A DNA stretch of 64,000 bases from the NCBI RefSeq assembly GCF_002140975.2, contig NZ_CP147247.1:744001-808000 (forward strand), written 5' to 3'. The notes beneath the pieces were generated by a model. It had not been told where the DNA came from, did not search any database, and saw only the letters and a list, made by a program, of their open reading frames with translations. The first letter of the stretch is position 1; each line of letters starts with the position of its first letter. This document shows, piece by piece, positions 8,894-20,201 of the stretch. The stretch comes from Enterococcus sp. 9E7_DIV0242. GTDB lineage: Bacteria > Bacillota > Bacilli > Lactobacillales > Enterococcaceae. A program made the translations under genes and the position numbers.

Positions 8894-11170
8894 ATGGCAA
8901 GCGAATTCGGGACACGATCCCAAAAACATGGTAATTTCTCACCAACAGAAACCCCTGGTGGAACGGGAAAACCAAAAAAGAAAAAAAGCATTTTTGTGAA
9001 AATATTAATCGGTCTTGTTGCGTTGGGTTTCATCGGGCTTTTAAGTGGTGTCGGTCTCTTCTGGTTTTATGCAAAAGACGCGCCGGAGCTTGATGAATCC
9101 AGATTAAGCGATACAGTTTCTTCTAAACTTTACGATATCAACAATGAAGTTTTCGAAGACCTAGGATCGGAAAAACGTGAAATCATTCAGCCAAACGATG
9201 TGCCTCAGCTATTGAAGGATGCCGTTGTATCCGTCGAGGATAAACGTTTCTATAAGCATAATGGCGTCGATCCAATTCGAATCGCCGGCTCTCTTTTCTC
9301 AAATCTAAAAACCGGTGGTCTGCAAGGTGGTAGTACGCTGACCCAGCAGCTGATCAAGCTCTCCTTTTTCTCAACAAAGGCTTCTGACCAAACGTTGAAA
9401 AGAAAAGCACAAGAAGCTTGGATGGCCTTAGAATTAGAGCGAGAAAATTCAAAATCAGAAATCCTTACCTATTATATAAATAAAGTGTATATGGCAAATG
9501 GCGTTTATGGTATGGAGACGGCTTCACAAACCTATTTTGGTAAACCTTTGGCAGAATTAAACCTACCACAAACTGCTCTTCTTGCTGGTATGCCACAAGC
9601 ACCGAATGATTACGATCCTTATACCAGCCCTGAATTGGCGAAAGAGCGACGCGATGTCGTCCTTTTAACAATGAAACAAAATGAAAAAATCACAGAGGAT
9701 GAATACAATCAAGCGGTTGCTGCACCCGTTGAAGATGGGTTACAACCACTTAACCAAACAACAGCCGATCGTAAGGTCATCGATAACTATGTAACAGAGG
9801 TCATTGCAGAGGTTGAAGAAAAGACTGGGAAAAACGTTTATACTGATGGGTTAGACATCTATACGAATCTGGATATGAAGGCCCAAAAATATCTATTTGA
9901 TATTATCAATACAGATCAGTATGTAGAATATCCTGATGCAGATATGCAAGTTGCCTCGACTGTTATTGATGTCAAAACCGGGCAAGTGAAGGCGCAAATT
10001 GGCCGACGAAACATCCCTGATGACGCACAGTTAACGAACAATCTTGCAGTTAATACCGGAAGAGATATTGGCTCAACTATGAAACCAATGGTTGATTATG
10101 GTCCTGCAATTGAATACCTGGATTATTCTACAGGGAAAATATTGGTTGATAAGCCGACAACTTATGCTGGAACCTCTACTTCTGTATACAACTCAGACCT
10201 GCTTTATTCTGGTGCTATGACGATGCGAAAAGCCATCGTCTACTCAAGAAATACAACAGCGGTCCAAACCTTTGATGCTGTTGGTGGAGAAAAAGCTGCT
10301 GAATTCTTAAAAGGACTCGGGATTGAATTCAATCCTATTGAGCAAGCCAACGCAATTTCAAGTAATACCAGCGATTTAGGTGATGGAAAATATGGCGTTT
10401 CTTCATTAAAGCTGGCGGCAGCCTATGCGGCATTTGGTAATGGTGGAACCTATAACAAACCTTATTATGTCAGTAAAGTCGTCTATCAAGATGATTCTGT
10501 CGATGAGTTTACTACTGAAAGTTCACGAGCAATGAAAGACTCTACTGCCTATATGATGACAGACATGTTGAAAGACGTGATTACTGAGGGATACAACAAC
10601 GCAGCGATCGATGGACTGATTCAAGCAGGTAAAACCGGAACCTCTAACTATTCTGATGAAGACCTTGTACGAATGGGTAGAGTCGGAGAAACAGAAATCG
10701 CTCCTGACAGCAGCTTTGTTGGATACAGTACACATTATGCTATTTCTGTTTGGACGGGATATGAGGAGCGCGATACCCCAATTCCTTCTGAATATTGGGG
10801 CACTGCCTCTGATATCTACCGAGAAATGATGCTTTACCTTTCTCAAAATGTACCAAACGATGATTGGGAAATGCCTGACAGCGTGGTTCGTATTGGTTCT
10901 GAACTGTATGTCAAAGGCGCGCAGACACAAGTACCGGTTTATACGAGTGAACTACCTGCGAGCACATTCAGTTCTGAATCCAGTGTTGAGAGCTCATCTA
11001 GTTCATCCAGTTCAAGCACTTCAGTAGAACCAACGCCGACTCCAACTCCGGAGCCGTCATCTGAAGAACCTGAACCAGAGCCATCGTCTGAAGAACCGCC
11101 CGCATCAAGCGAGGAACCTGAACCAGAGCCAACACCTGATCCGACACCAACTCCTACTCCAACACCTTGA
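8894..11170 (+). CDS. pbp1a: Class A penicillin-binding protein 1A (bifunctional peptidoglycan synthase)
   Basis: 758 residues. There is a cytosolic tail rich in Lys, a single transmembrane helix at about 34-59, then the GT51 glycosyltransferase with VVSVEDKRFYKH (catalytic Glu at about 115) and QGGSTLTQQ. The transpeptidase has STMK with the active-site Ser at about 394, SRN, and KTGTS at about 580. The last 65 residues are a low-complexity Ser, then Glu/Pro/Thr tail, as in several streptococcal and enterococcal PBPs. It builds and crosslinks the wall during growth. It is downstream of recU and close to gpsB, whose product binds this class of enzyme. Confidence 0.95.
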   Translation: MASEFGTRSQKHGNFSPTETPGGTGKPKKKKSIFVKILIGLVALGFIGLLSGVGLFWFYAKDAPELDESRLSDTVSSKLYDINNEVFEDLGSEKREIIQPNDVPQLLKDAVVSVEDKRFYKHNGVDPIRIAGSLFSNLKTGGLQGGSTLTQQLIKLSFFSTKASDQTLKRKAQEAWMALELERENSKSEILTYYINKVYMANGVYGMETASQTYFGKPLAELNLPQTALLAGMPQAPNDYDPYTSPELAKERRDVVLLTMKQNEKITEDEYNQAVAAPVEDGLQPLNQTTADRKVIDNYVTEVIAEVEEKTGKNVYTDGLDIYTNLDMKAQKYLFDIINTDQYVEYPDADMQVASTVIDVKTGQVKAQIGRRNIPDDAQLTNNLAVNTGRDIGSTMKPMVDYGPAIEYLDYSTGKILVDKPTTYAGTSTSVYNSDLLYSGAMTMRKAIVYSRNTTAVQTFDAVGGEKAAEFLKGLGIEFNPIEQANAISSNTSDLGDGKYGVSSLKLAAAYAAFGNGGTYNKPYYVSKVVYQDDSVDEFTTESSRAMKDSTAYMMTDMLKDVITEGYNNAAIDGLIQAGKTGTSNYSDEDLVRMGRVGETEIAPDSSFVGYSTHYAISVWTGYEERDTPIPSEYWGTASDIYREMMLYLSQNVPNDDWEMPDSVVRIGSELYVKGAQTQVPVYTSELPASTFSSESSVESSSSSSSSSTSVEPTPTPTPEPSSEEPEPEPSSEEPPASSEEPEPEPTPDPTPTPTPTP

Positions 11171-11196
11171 CGGATCAGCAGGAATTAAGAATTAGA

Positions 11197-11240
11197 AAAA
11201 CCTCTGAGGCACTTCTTTTGAACGTGTTTCAGAGGTTTTT
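11197..11240 (+). terminator. pbp1a terminator
   Basis: Stem AAAACCTCTGA/TCAGAGGTTTT (11197-11207 with 11229-11239) followed by T residues. Confidence 0.85.
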
Positions 11241-11247
11241 GTCATGC

Positions 11248-11281
11248 AAAAAACACATCTAGCCTCAATTAGCTAGATGTG
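11248..11281 (-). terminator. pyrG terminator
   Basis: Stem CACATCTAGC/GCTAGATGTG (10 bp, perfect) followed on the minus strand by six T at 11253-11248. It lies 47 bases past the pyrG stop. Confidence 0.85.
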
Positions 11282-11328
11282 CATTCATTTTTCAATCACG
11301 TGATTTCCTTATTGACCTATCAGCGTTG

Positions 11329-12984
<1,656 letters not shown>

Positions 12985-12993
12985 TTACTCTTA

Positions 12994-13033
12994 TAAAAAA
13001 AGAAAACGCCCCTATCCAAAAGAATAGGGAGCG
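12994..13033 (-). terminator. pyrG leader attenuator (CTP-controlled)
   Basis: On the minus strand the stem CGCTCCCTAT/ATAGGGGCG (13033-13024 with 13015-13007) is followed by a T-rich run, all before the pyrG start at 12933. The 5' arm is a C/U tract. In B. subtilis and L. lactis pyrG, extra G residues added at the transcript start under low CTP pair with such a tract and stop the terminator forming. The arrangement here matches that known mechanism. Confidence 0.75.
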
Positions 13034-13066
13034 AGTAACATTCAAATTCTGACCTTTTAAAAGGTG

Positions 13067-13105
13067 CCCAAGTAGTATAATACAAGCAAAAGCTTTCAAG
13101 GTCAA
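13067..13105 (-). promoter_or_regulatory. pyrG promoter with GGGC start
   Basis: On the minus strand: -35 TTGACC (13105-13100), 17-base spacer, -10 TATTAT (13082-13077), then 7 bases to GGGC (13069-13066). A start at three G followed by C is what reiterative G addition needs. Confidence 0.75.
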
Positions 13106-13172
13106 GTGATAATATGAAGATAACGTTTTCGATTAATCATCATCTCATTTTAAGTAAAACTAGCTTCGCTTC

Positions 13173-14324
13173 TTACATCAAACTTTGATACAAGGCAATG
13201 ATCTCTTCTACTGACGCATCCCGCGGATTTCCCGGAGAACACACATCCTTGAACGCATCCTCTGCGATTTGCGGCAGGTCTTCTGCTTTTACCCCCAGCT
13301 CTGAAATCGTTGCCGGAATGCCGACATCCTTGCTTAGCTGATCGATCGCTTCACACGCTGCATCACGTACCGCTTCGATGCTCATCGTTTCTGCACCTTC
13401 CAAGCCTAACGCAAACGCAATCTCACGGTATTTCTCACCAGTAAAGTCCTTGTTGAATTTCATGACTGTTGGCAACAGCGACGCACAGGCCACGCCATGA
13501 GGAATGTTGTACCACGCACTCAGTGGATGTGCCATGCCATGAACTAAGCCTAAGCCGACATTTGAGAAGCCCATTCCAGCGATATATTGGCCTAATGCCA
13601 TATCTTCTCTTCCTGCTTGATCGCCATTTACAGAGGCTCTCAAGGAACGACCAATGATTTCAATTGCTTTGATATGCAGCATATCGGTCATTTCCCACGC
13701 TCCCTTGGTAATGAAGCCTTCGATTGCATGCGTCATCGCATCCATTCCTGTTGCTGCAGCCAAGGCTTTGGGCATCCCCATCATCATGTCGCTATCTACG
13801 AAAGCCACAATCGGGATATCATGAGGGTCAACACACACGAATTTACGATGGTTTTCTTCATCTGTGATGACATAATTGATCGTTACTTCTGCTGCGGTCC
13901 CTGAAGTGGTTGGGACTGCGAGAATCGGCAGACATGGATTTTTGGTATCCGCCACCCCTTCCAGACTTCGGACATCCGCAAACTCAGGATTTGTCACAAT
14001 GATTCCAATGGCTTTCGCTGTATCGATCGGTGATCCTCCACCAATCGCAATAATACAATCTGCTCCGGCCTCTTTGACTGCTGCAACACCATCTGTCACA
14101 TTTTTGATGGTCGGATTTGGCACAATACCATCATAAGTACTATATTCAATTCCAGCTTCGTCTAATAAAGCTGTGACCTTCGTCGCTACGTCAAATTTGA
14201 TCAAGTCCTTGTCCGTGATCACGATCGCTTTTTTAAAGCCGCGTTTCTTGAACTCTCCTGTAATCTCAGTGATTGCTCCTTTACCAAAATACGATGTTTC
14301 GTTTAATACCATTCTGTTTGCCAT
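13173..14324 (-). CDS. fucO: Lactaldehyde reductase (iron-dependent 1,2-propanediol oxidoreductase)
   Basis: 383-residue group III iron-containing alcohol dehydrogenase. GGGSPIDTAKAIG is the NAD-binding loop; DAMTHAIEGF, HGMAHPL and NIPHGVA supply the iron-binding histidines. The family reduces L-lactaldehyde to 1,2-propanediol under anaerobic growth on rhamnose or fucose. It follows the rha genes in the same direction, so lactaldehyde from RhaD is the likely substrate. A gap of 263 bases separates it from rhaM and holds a cre-like site, so it may have its own promoter. GAGGAGG precedes the ATG. Confidence 0.88.
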   Translation of the reverse strand: MANRMVLNETSYFGKGAITEITGEFKKRGFKKAIVITDKDLIKFDVATKVTALLDEAGIEYSTYDGIVPNPTIKNVTDGVAAVKEAGADCIIAIGGGSPIDTAKAIGIIVTNPEFADVRSLEGVADTKNPCLPILAVPTTSGTAAEVTINYVITDEENHRKFVCVDPHDIPIVAFVDSDMMMGMPKALAAATGMDAMTHAIEGFITKGAWEMTDMLHIKAIEIIGRSLRASVNGDQAGREDMALGQYIAGMGFSNVGLGLVHGMAHPLSAWYNIPHGVACASLLPTVMKFNKDFTGEKYREIAFALGLEGAETMSIEAVRDAACEAIDQLSKDVGIPATISELGVKAEDLPQIAEDAFKDVCSPGNPRDASVEEIIALYQSLM

Positions 14325-14447
14325 GTATCCTTTTCCTCCTCATGTGTTCTTTTTCACAAATATATTTTAAGTAATGAGAGCATAATTTCTGCTCTTATTA
14401 CTTAAGTGTTAAACTTTATATAGTCTTCATGCATTCTCAACAGCATT

Positions 14448-14462
14448 TTTGTAAGCGCTACA
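14448..14462. promoter_or_regulatory. cre-like site between rhaM and fucO
   Basis: TTGTAAGCGCTACAT is nearly palindromic and fits the CcpA cre consensus with about one mismatch. It lies 124 bases upstream of fucO. Confidence 0.4.
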
Positions 14463-14587
14463 TACCATTTATTTCAGCTTACCATACTTCTATTGTTGGA
14501 AACATGTCCGTTTAATAAAAAGTCCCTCTATCTTCCTATTAAATAGACTAAATGTCTTCTTCAAAAATATGCTGACTATCTCTCAGT

Positions 14588-14899
14588 CTACAATTCAAAA
14601 ACAGGTACTAAATCAACAGCTACCGGTGAATGATCTGGATTCGTCTCCATGACATCCTCCATGTAATCCCACCATTTTTTATTGATTTCAGTCTGAGCGG
14701 TTTGAGACCAACGCTCTTCATCTTGAATTTCAAGATACCCAAACAGTGTACTTGTCTCTGGATCAAGGAAAATGGAATAGCTTAGTGCGCCATGTTCTTT
14801 TAGCATTTGCTCCATCTTCGGCCATAGTTCATCATGACGTCTCTTATACTCCTCATGCTTCTCTGGATAGACCTTCATTCTCACAGCTTTTTTTATCAT
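14588..14899 (-). CDS. rhaM: L-rhamnose mutarotase
   Basis: 103-residue member of the RhaM family, which interconverts alpha and beta anomers of L-rhamnose. HDELWPKMEQMLKEHG and the C-terminal NKKWWDYM with a conserved Trp pair are the family signatures; the length is typical (about 104). It begins 14 bases after rhaD and has AGGAG at good spacing, so it is the fourth gene of the rhaBADM operon. Confidence 0.95.
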   Translation of the reverse strand: MIKKAVRMKVYPEKHEEYKRRHDELWPKMEQMLKEHGALSYSIFLDPETSTLFGYLEIQDEERWSQTAQTEINKKWWDYMEDVMETNPDHSPVAVDLVPVFEL

Positions 14900-14913
14900 T
14901 TTGGCTTGTACTC

Positions 14914-15741
14914 CTATTTAGCTTTCAGATAGCCAGCTTTCGGTTCAACACCAAAAGCATCCGCTAATGCCCAGAGATTTTCATCGGTGATGGTTTGCTT
15001 TACACCACCTTGAGCACAGACATACGTATACACTTCCGCTGCTTTTTCTGCTGTCTCGATCAAACCAAATACTTCATCCATGTCCTTACCGGCACCGTAA
15101 ATACCGTGCTGAGGCCATAAAACTAAGCGAGTTTCTTTCATTTTGGCAGCAGTCGCTTCGCCGATCTCATTTGTTCCGGGAACCAACCAAGGAATGATTG
15201 AAACGCCTTCCGGAAAGACGACCAGACATTCCGTACACATTTGCCATAATGTACGTGTAAATGCTTTTTCGTCTAAATCATGCGTAAAGCTCATTGCCAA
15301 TAAATGACTAGCATGGTTGTGCATGATGATACGGTTTTCAGGATCGACTTCCAGACGAGCAATATGACTCATGAAATGGCTTGGCAACTCACTTGTTGGT
15401 ACCGCGCCATACTCTAATCCCCATAAAAGCTCAACGGCTTTTCCATCTTGGCTTACTCGTACAACACCTAAATTTTCTGAAGGAGCATCACACACATTTT
15501 TGAAGTATTTTCCTGAACCGGTAACAATAAAGTATTTTCCGGCAAGCTTGCTTCCATCAAAAATCATCGGAATCGTTCTTACTACATTTTCCGGATCAAG
15601 AAACGGCAAGATTTCTTCCTCATTCAATAGGTAGGAAATATTTCCTCCGTTACGCTCATCCCAGCCCAAGCGATAAAGATTAGCCGTTGTAGCTACCATT
15701 TCTTGCACAAAAGGTGCTTGTAAAATATCTAATTTTTTCAT
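14914..15741 (-). CDS. rhaD: Rhamnulose-1-phosphate aldolase
   Basis: 275-residue class II (zinc) aldolase that splits L-rhamnulose-1-phosphate into dihydroxyacetone phosphate and L-lactaldehyde. [14 protein letters not shown] is the phosphate-binding segment. [11 protein letters not shown] supplies two zinc histidines and PQHGIYGAG the third. Length matches E. coli RhaD (274). It lies 47 bases after rhaA and has GAGGAG upstream. Confidence 0.96.
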   Translation of the reverse strand: MKKLDILQAPFVQEMVATTANLYRLGWDERNGGNISYLLNEEEILPFLDPENVVRTIPMIFDGSKLAGKYFIVTGSGKYFKNVCDAPSENLGVVRVSQDGKAVELLWGLEYGAVPTSELPSHFMSHIARLEVDPENRIIMHNHASHLLAMSFTHDLDEKAFTRTLWQMCTECLVVFPEGVSIIPWLVPGTNEIGEATAAKMKETRLVLWPQHGIYGAGKDMDEVFGLIETAEKAAEVYTYVCAQGGVKQTITDENLWALADAFGVEPKAGYLKAK

Positions 15742-15788
15742 TATTCGATCACTCTCTCCTCAGTCATTCGGTTCTATTCAACAGCTGT

Positions 15789-17072
15789 TTAAGAAAAACG
15801 GCAGCTGTCTTTTCCAGTTGATGCTTCGCGTTTGCCCAAAATTCCCTGCTCATATTCTTTGATTTGCGGTAACCAGTCCAACCCAACTGGAACACCCTTC
15901 GATTCACAGTAATAATTCCAAACATCTGCAAATGGGAAATCCTTCAATTCTTCGATCATTGCTAAACGTGTTGTAAAATCTCCTGACAATTCGATTTCTT
16001 TTAGTGATTCAATCGGTTCAAGCATCGCCTTCAAGATTGCTTTCTGCGTATTTCGGGTACCAATGACCCAAGCAGCGACACGGTTAATTGTGGCATCAAA
16101 GAAGTCTAAACCAATATTGGTCATCGGTAGTAAATCATTACGAACCAATTCTCTGCCGATCTCTTGAAGCTCATCATCCATGATTACCACATGATCGCTA
16201 TCCCAACGAATCGGACGACTGACATGCAATAAGATTCCTTCGCTGAATAAAGACAGTGAAGATAATTTATTTGAAATCACTTCTGTTGGATGGAAATGTC
16301 CGGCATCCAGACAAACTAGTTTGTTGCGTGTTAAGCCGTAACCCATATAAAACTCATGGGAACCTACCGTGTACGCTTCCGCACCAATTCCAAACAACTT
16401 GCTTTCTACTGCATCTAAGGTATAGTTTTCATCTAATTTTTCAGAGAAAATTTCATCTAAAGATTCCATCAATCTTTTTCTTGGTGCAAGACGATCGATT
16501 GGATTGTCCTTGAAACCATCTGGTACCCAGAAGTTATTGACGCAAACTTGACCTAACTCTTTCCCAAAATATTCCGCTACTTTTCTTGAGCGTTTTCCAT
16601 GTTCGATCCAGAAATCACGAACCTCTTTATCTGCTGAAGCTAATGTAAAACCGTCCTTGTACATTGGGTGTGAAAAGAATGTCGGATTAAAATCTAGGCC
16701 TAAACCTTGCTCTTTTGCCCAAGAAACCCATTTTTCAAAATGTTTTGGCTCGATTTCATTTAAATCCACCTGTTCTTCTGTATCAAGGTAGATAGCATGT
16801 AGATTCAATTTATGATTCCCTGGGATCATTGCGTAGGCTTGCTCAAGATCACTCCGCAATTCTTCAGGAGTGCGAGCTGCGCCCGGGTAATTTCCGGTTA
16901 CTGAAATACCACCGGACAATTCTGCATCACTTAAAAATCCTTTGACATCATCCCCTTGCCAGACATGCATAGAGATTTTGACATCCTCCATTTTTTTCAT
17001 TACTGCATCTGTATCAACACCAAGTGCTGCGTACTTTTTTTTTGCCTCTTCATATCTTTGTTTAACTGTCAT
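15789..17072 (-). CDS. rhaA: L-rhamnose isomerase
   Basis: 427-residue cytosolic metalloenzyme converting L-rhamnose to L-rhamnulose. ISMHVWQGDDVKGF near the N-terminus and VCLDAGHFHPTEV (metal-binding Asp and His) identify the family; length is close to E. coli RhaA (419). Its ATG follows the rhaB stop with no gap (TAAATG), and its ribosome site AAAGGGAG lies inside rhaB, implying coupled translation. Confidence 0.96.
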   Translation of the reverse strand: MTVKQRYEEAKKKYAALGVDTDAVMKKMEDVKISMHVWQGDDVKGFLSDAELSGGISVTGNYPGAARTPEELRSDLEQAYAMIPGNHKLNLHAIYLDTEEQVDLNEIEPKHFEKWVSWAKEQGLGLDFNPTFFSHPMYKDGFTLASADKEVRDFWIEHGKRSRKVAEYFGKELGQVCVNNFWVPDGFKDNPIDRLAPRKRLMESLDEIFSEKLDENYTLDAVESKLFGIGAEAYTVGSHEFYMGYGLTRNKLVCLDAGHFHPTEVISNKLSSLSLFSEGILLHVSRPIRWDSDHVVIMDDELQEIGRELVRNDLLPMTNIGLDFFDATINRVAAWVIGTRNTQKAILKAMLEPIESLKEIELSGDFTTRLAMIEELKDFPFADVWNYYCESKGVPVGLDWLPQIKEYEQGILGKREASTGKDSCRFS

Positions 17073-18539
17073 TTAACTGTTCGCTCCCTTTAAGAATTTT
17101 TTATAGTTATCGATTATTGTTCTATCAAATGTCTCCGGTTGATGTATTGAAATATCAAAGGAATGTTGAATAACTTTTCGTGCTTCCTTCAAATCTGCGA
17201 AAACACCTGTTGTGATCATTTGTAATAAAATATTTCCAATAGCTGTTGCTTCTCCCGGGCCTGCTTCAACTGTGATGCCCGCAATATTGGCTGCCAGCTG
17301 ATTTAAGAAACGGTTATTCGAGCCTCCTCCGACAATATGCATCTTATCGATTTTACGCCCTGTTCCTGTCAATTGTTCCATTTTTTCAAGCTCGACTGCA
17401 TAGCACAGAGCTAAATTATCATAGATACAGCGTGCCAGTTCTCCTGCTGTTTGTGGAACCTTCTGCTCTGTTTTTTCGCAATACCCTTGAATCGCTTCGA
17501 TCATGTTTTCCGGATTAAGGAAGCTCGGGTCATTGACATCAATAAACTGTTGGAATGCCGGCGTTGCTGCAGCCATCTCTGCTAACTCAGCATAGCTGTA
17601 ACGATATTCTTGCATACGAGCAACTTCCTGAATCAACCACATTCCCATGATATTCTTCAAGAATCGAATGGTATTGTGTGCACCCCATTCATTGGTGTAA
17701 TTTTCAAAAAAGGCTTCCCTCGATACATTGAACAAGGTGGTTTCAATCCCCAACAGTGACCAAGTGCCGCTGCTGATATAAGCCCAATCGTCTCCCTCAC
17801 CCGGTGTTCCGATTACCGCCGAAGCAGTGTCATGTGTGGCAACAGTGATAAATGTTGCTTCCGGCAAATCAAAATCCGAGAACTTGTCCCTCTGTAAGCT
17901 ACCCAAGATTGTCCCGGAATCAGTCAATGGCGGTAGTTGCTCCTTTTGGATGCCTGCAAGTGTCAGCAGTTCTTCATCCCAGTTCTGTGAATCAGGATTT
18001 AGCAACTGCATCGTTGAAGCATTGGTCTTTTCTGTTACTGCCTTTCCAGTAAAAACATACCCCAGATAATCTGGAATCAGCAATAACATTTCAGCAGCAG
18101 CTAGCTTCTCTTGTTTTTCCACAAATAACTGAAAAATCGTATTAAAAGGTTGGATTTGAATTCCTGTCTTTTCATACAGCTTCTCTAAAGAACACGTTTC
18201 TGAAAATTTACTTACAGCCATCTCTGTTCGTGCATCTCGATAAGAAATCGGTTCTTCCAATAACTCACCCATTTGATCGATCAAACAATAATCAACTGCC
18301 CAAGTATCAATTCCAACATAGCATTTTGTAATTCCAGATTTTTTTAGCTTTTCCAAGCCTATCAAGATTTCCTTGGTCAATCGGTTGATATCCCAGCGGT
18401 CATGTTCATCCTTCATACGAAAACCGTTTTTGAAGCGATGAATCTCCTCTAATGTGATTTGTCCATTTGGCTGAAGCTCACTTCTCATCAAACGTCCGCT
18501 AGAAGCACCGATATCCACAGCAATATAGGTTTCTGTCAT
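17073..18539 (-). CDS. rhaB: Rhamnulokinase
   Basis: 488-residue FGGY-family sugar kinase that phosphorylates L-rhamnulose at C1. AVDIGASSGRLM at the N-terminus is the phosphate-1 loop. VGIDTWAVDYCLID and VATHDTASAV are family motifs, and IVGGGSNNRFLNQL the adenosine-binding segment. It is first in the rhaB-rhaA-rhaD-rhaM operon and divergent from an AraC regulator gene. GAGGGTGGG lies upstream of the ATG. No rhamnose transporter is adjacent. Confidence 0.96.
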   Translation of the reverse strand: MTETYIAVDIGASSGRLMRSELQPNGQITLEEIHRFKNGFRMKDEHDRWDINRLTKEILIGLEKLKKSGITKCYVGIDTWAVDYCLIDQMGELLEEPISYRDARTEMAVSKFSETCSLEKLYEKTGIQIQPFNTIFQLFVEKQEKLAAAEMLLLIPDYLGYVFTGKAVTEKTNASTMQLLNPDSQNWDEELLTLAGIQKEQLPPLTDSGTILGSLQRDKFSDFDLPEATFITVATHDTASAVIGTPGEGDDWAYISSGTWSLLGIETTLFNVSREAFFENYTNEWGAHNTIRFLKNIMGMWLIQEVARMQEYRYSYAELAEMAAATPAFQQFIDVNDPSFLNPENMIEAIQGYCEKTEQKVPQTAGELARCIYDNLALCYAVELEKMEQLTGTGRKIDKMHIVGGGSNNRFLNQLAANIAGITVEAGPGEATAIGNILLQMITTGVFADLKEARKVIQHSFDISIHQPETFDRTIIDNYKKFLKGANS

Positions 18540-19173
18540 TTTCCCACCCTCTGTTTCACTTTTTTGATAAAAAATGAAGCGATATCATTTCTTTTGAATA
18601 AATCGTTATGAATAACTGATTACAAAGTAATGATAGTCTCTATCCAACACTTTTACATCACACATTTTTGATATATAATTGCACTATATTGGTATATAAT
18701 TTCGAAGTTGGCCCAGAAGCGTTAAGTATCAAGCACTAGGTAGATATCCTGCATCATCTGCTCTGATAAGTCACTCACAGTGATTTACGCCAATAGGATG
18801 CTATTCACGGAAATGACAAGAAACATAGAATGTTCCATTCCGATGTTGATTGATTCCCGCTTGGTGCTCCACCAATTTTTGCCGATCAAGTAGCTATTAT
18901 TCCTCATCTATTCTGCATACAAATCAGTGATTCTCAACACTTTCAACCTATCGTCGAAGAACCTTGAAACATAGTTGATGCATTCTCGCTTGTGACGAGT
19001 CACTGTTTAGGGCCTATGTTTATTGAGCGGATATTGATGTAGTTTTTTACTAAAATTGCTTCTGTCTACCGTTTTTTCAGGCTTAGTCATAGATTGAGCG
19101 TAGGACTTGAGCGATGTCCAACTCACACTTCTACGATAAATCCCCTACAAAAAACAGAGAAAGGAATCAACGT
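18540..19173. other. 634-base intergenic region between rhaB and the divergent AraC gene
   Basis: Carries the rhaB promoter on the left and the regulator promoter on the right, but neither has a clear -35. Two TATAAT-like boxes lie at about 18674-18700 on the plus strand, leaving a possible 5' leader of about 470 bases before the regulator start. I see no convincing ORF, tRNA or known riboswitch in it. Confidence 0.5.
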
Positions 19174-20043
19174 ATGAGCTATTGGGAAAAAGCAAATCAT
19201 TCATGGAGCCCGGACTCCACACGTTACATCGATACACCCGACCAAAGAAGCAAAGAACTCTTTTACTACGTGCAGGAGATCGGCCACTTCAAAGCCCACC
19301 GTCCTTACTATACAGAAAGAGCAAATCTTCCTTCTTTTTTGATGAAATTTACGCATTCGGGTGAGGGACGACTGGTCTATAATAATCAGAAATTTTTAAT
19401 CAAATCCGGTGATATCTTCTTCATTGACTGTCGGGAATACCAGCATTATCAAACAGTTAGTGATGAACCTTGGGAAATGGATTGGGTTCATTTTTTTGGT
19501 GGCACCTCCGAAGCGTTTTATCAGGAATTTATGAAAAATGGATCAAATGTCTTTCACACAACGACAGCACCTTTGGAGAATCCGATTCATCTGATCGTTA
19601 ACCAACTACTGCTCTTGCAAGAAAGCCAACATGCACAAACTGACTACCAAAGCTCTGTGTTACTTCATCAACTACTAAACGAGCTGCTGCTTCAAAAAAA
19701 TCAATTGGATTTCACCTACGAAGAAATCCCAGATCATGTATTGGCAATGAAGGACTTTCTTGATCAGCATTTCAAGGAAATCATTACGATGGAGCAGCTG
19801 GAAAAACTGTTTCATGTGAATAAATACCAGCTGAACAAAGACTTTTCACGTTACATTGGTCAGCCGCCTATCAATTATCAAATCAACAAAAAAATATCTT
19901 ATGCGAAAGACCTCCTGCGCTATTCAAACCAATCCATCAAAGAGATTGCACTTGAAATTGGTATGGATAACTTTGCCTATTTCAGCCGACTATTTAAAAA
20001 AAGAACTGGGCTCTCACCAAGTGTCTATAGAAAAATAGGTTAA
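19174..20043 (+). CDS. AraC-family regulator, probable rhamnose activator
   Basis: 289 residues. The N-terminal 140 form an AraC-type cupin sugar-binding domain (FTHSGEGRLVYNNQKFLIKSG and following). The C-terminal 100 carry two helix-turn-helix motifs ending in the AraC signature IKEIALEIGMDNFAYFSRLF and TGLSPSVYR. The start at 19174 follows AGAAAGGA; an in-frame ATG at 19114 lacks a ribosome site. Position divergent to rhaB suggests it controls the rha operon, by analogy with RhaS/RhaR, but the next AraC gene and the PTS are also candidates. Confidence 0.85.
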   Translation: MSYWEKANHSWSPDSTRYIDTPDQRSKELFYYVQEIGHFKAHRPYYTERANLPSFLMKFTHSGEGRLVYNNQKFLIKSGDIFFIDCREYQHYQTVSDEPWEMDWVHFFGGTSEAFYQEFMKNGSNVFHTTTAPLENPIHLIVNQLLLLQESQHAQTDYQSSVLLHQLLNELLLQKNQLDFTYEEIPDHVLAMKDFLDQHFKEIITMEQLEKLFHVNKYQLNKDFSRYIGQPPINYQINKKISYAKDLLRYSNQSIKEIALEIGMDNFAYFSRLFKKRTGLSPSVYRKIG

Positions 20044-20108
20044 CAGCAGACTTTACATTTGTTTAGACCATTCAATTATTTGATAATAGAAGAAGCAAAA
20101 CTACTGAT

Positions 20109-20165
20109 TTAGAGAGGAAAACAATTAGCATTGCCAATGATTGTTCTACCCTCTAATTATTTTTC
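20109..20165 (+). terminator. Terminator between the two AraC genes
   Basis: Long imperfect stem with TTAGAG (20109) pairing CTCTAA (20156) and an inner AACAAT/ATTGTT, followed by a T-rich run. Confidence 0.6.
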
Positions 20166-20201
20166 TGCATAATTTTATCCATTCATCAGGAGGTCCTATA
20201 A

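Noticed and set aside
13118..13133. cre-like AACGTTTTC near 13120
   Set aside because: It lies downstream of fucO and upstream of the pyrG -35, with two or more mismatches to the consensus; not convincing.
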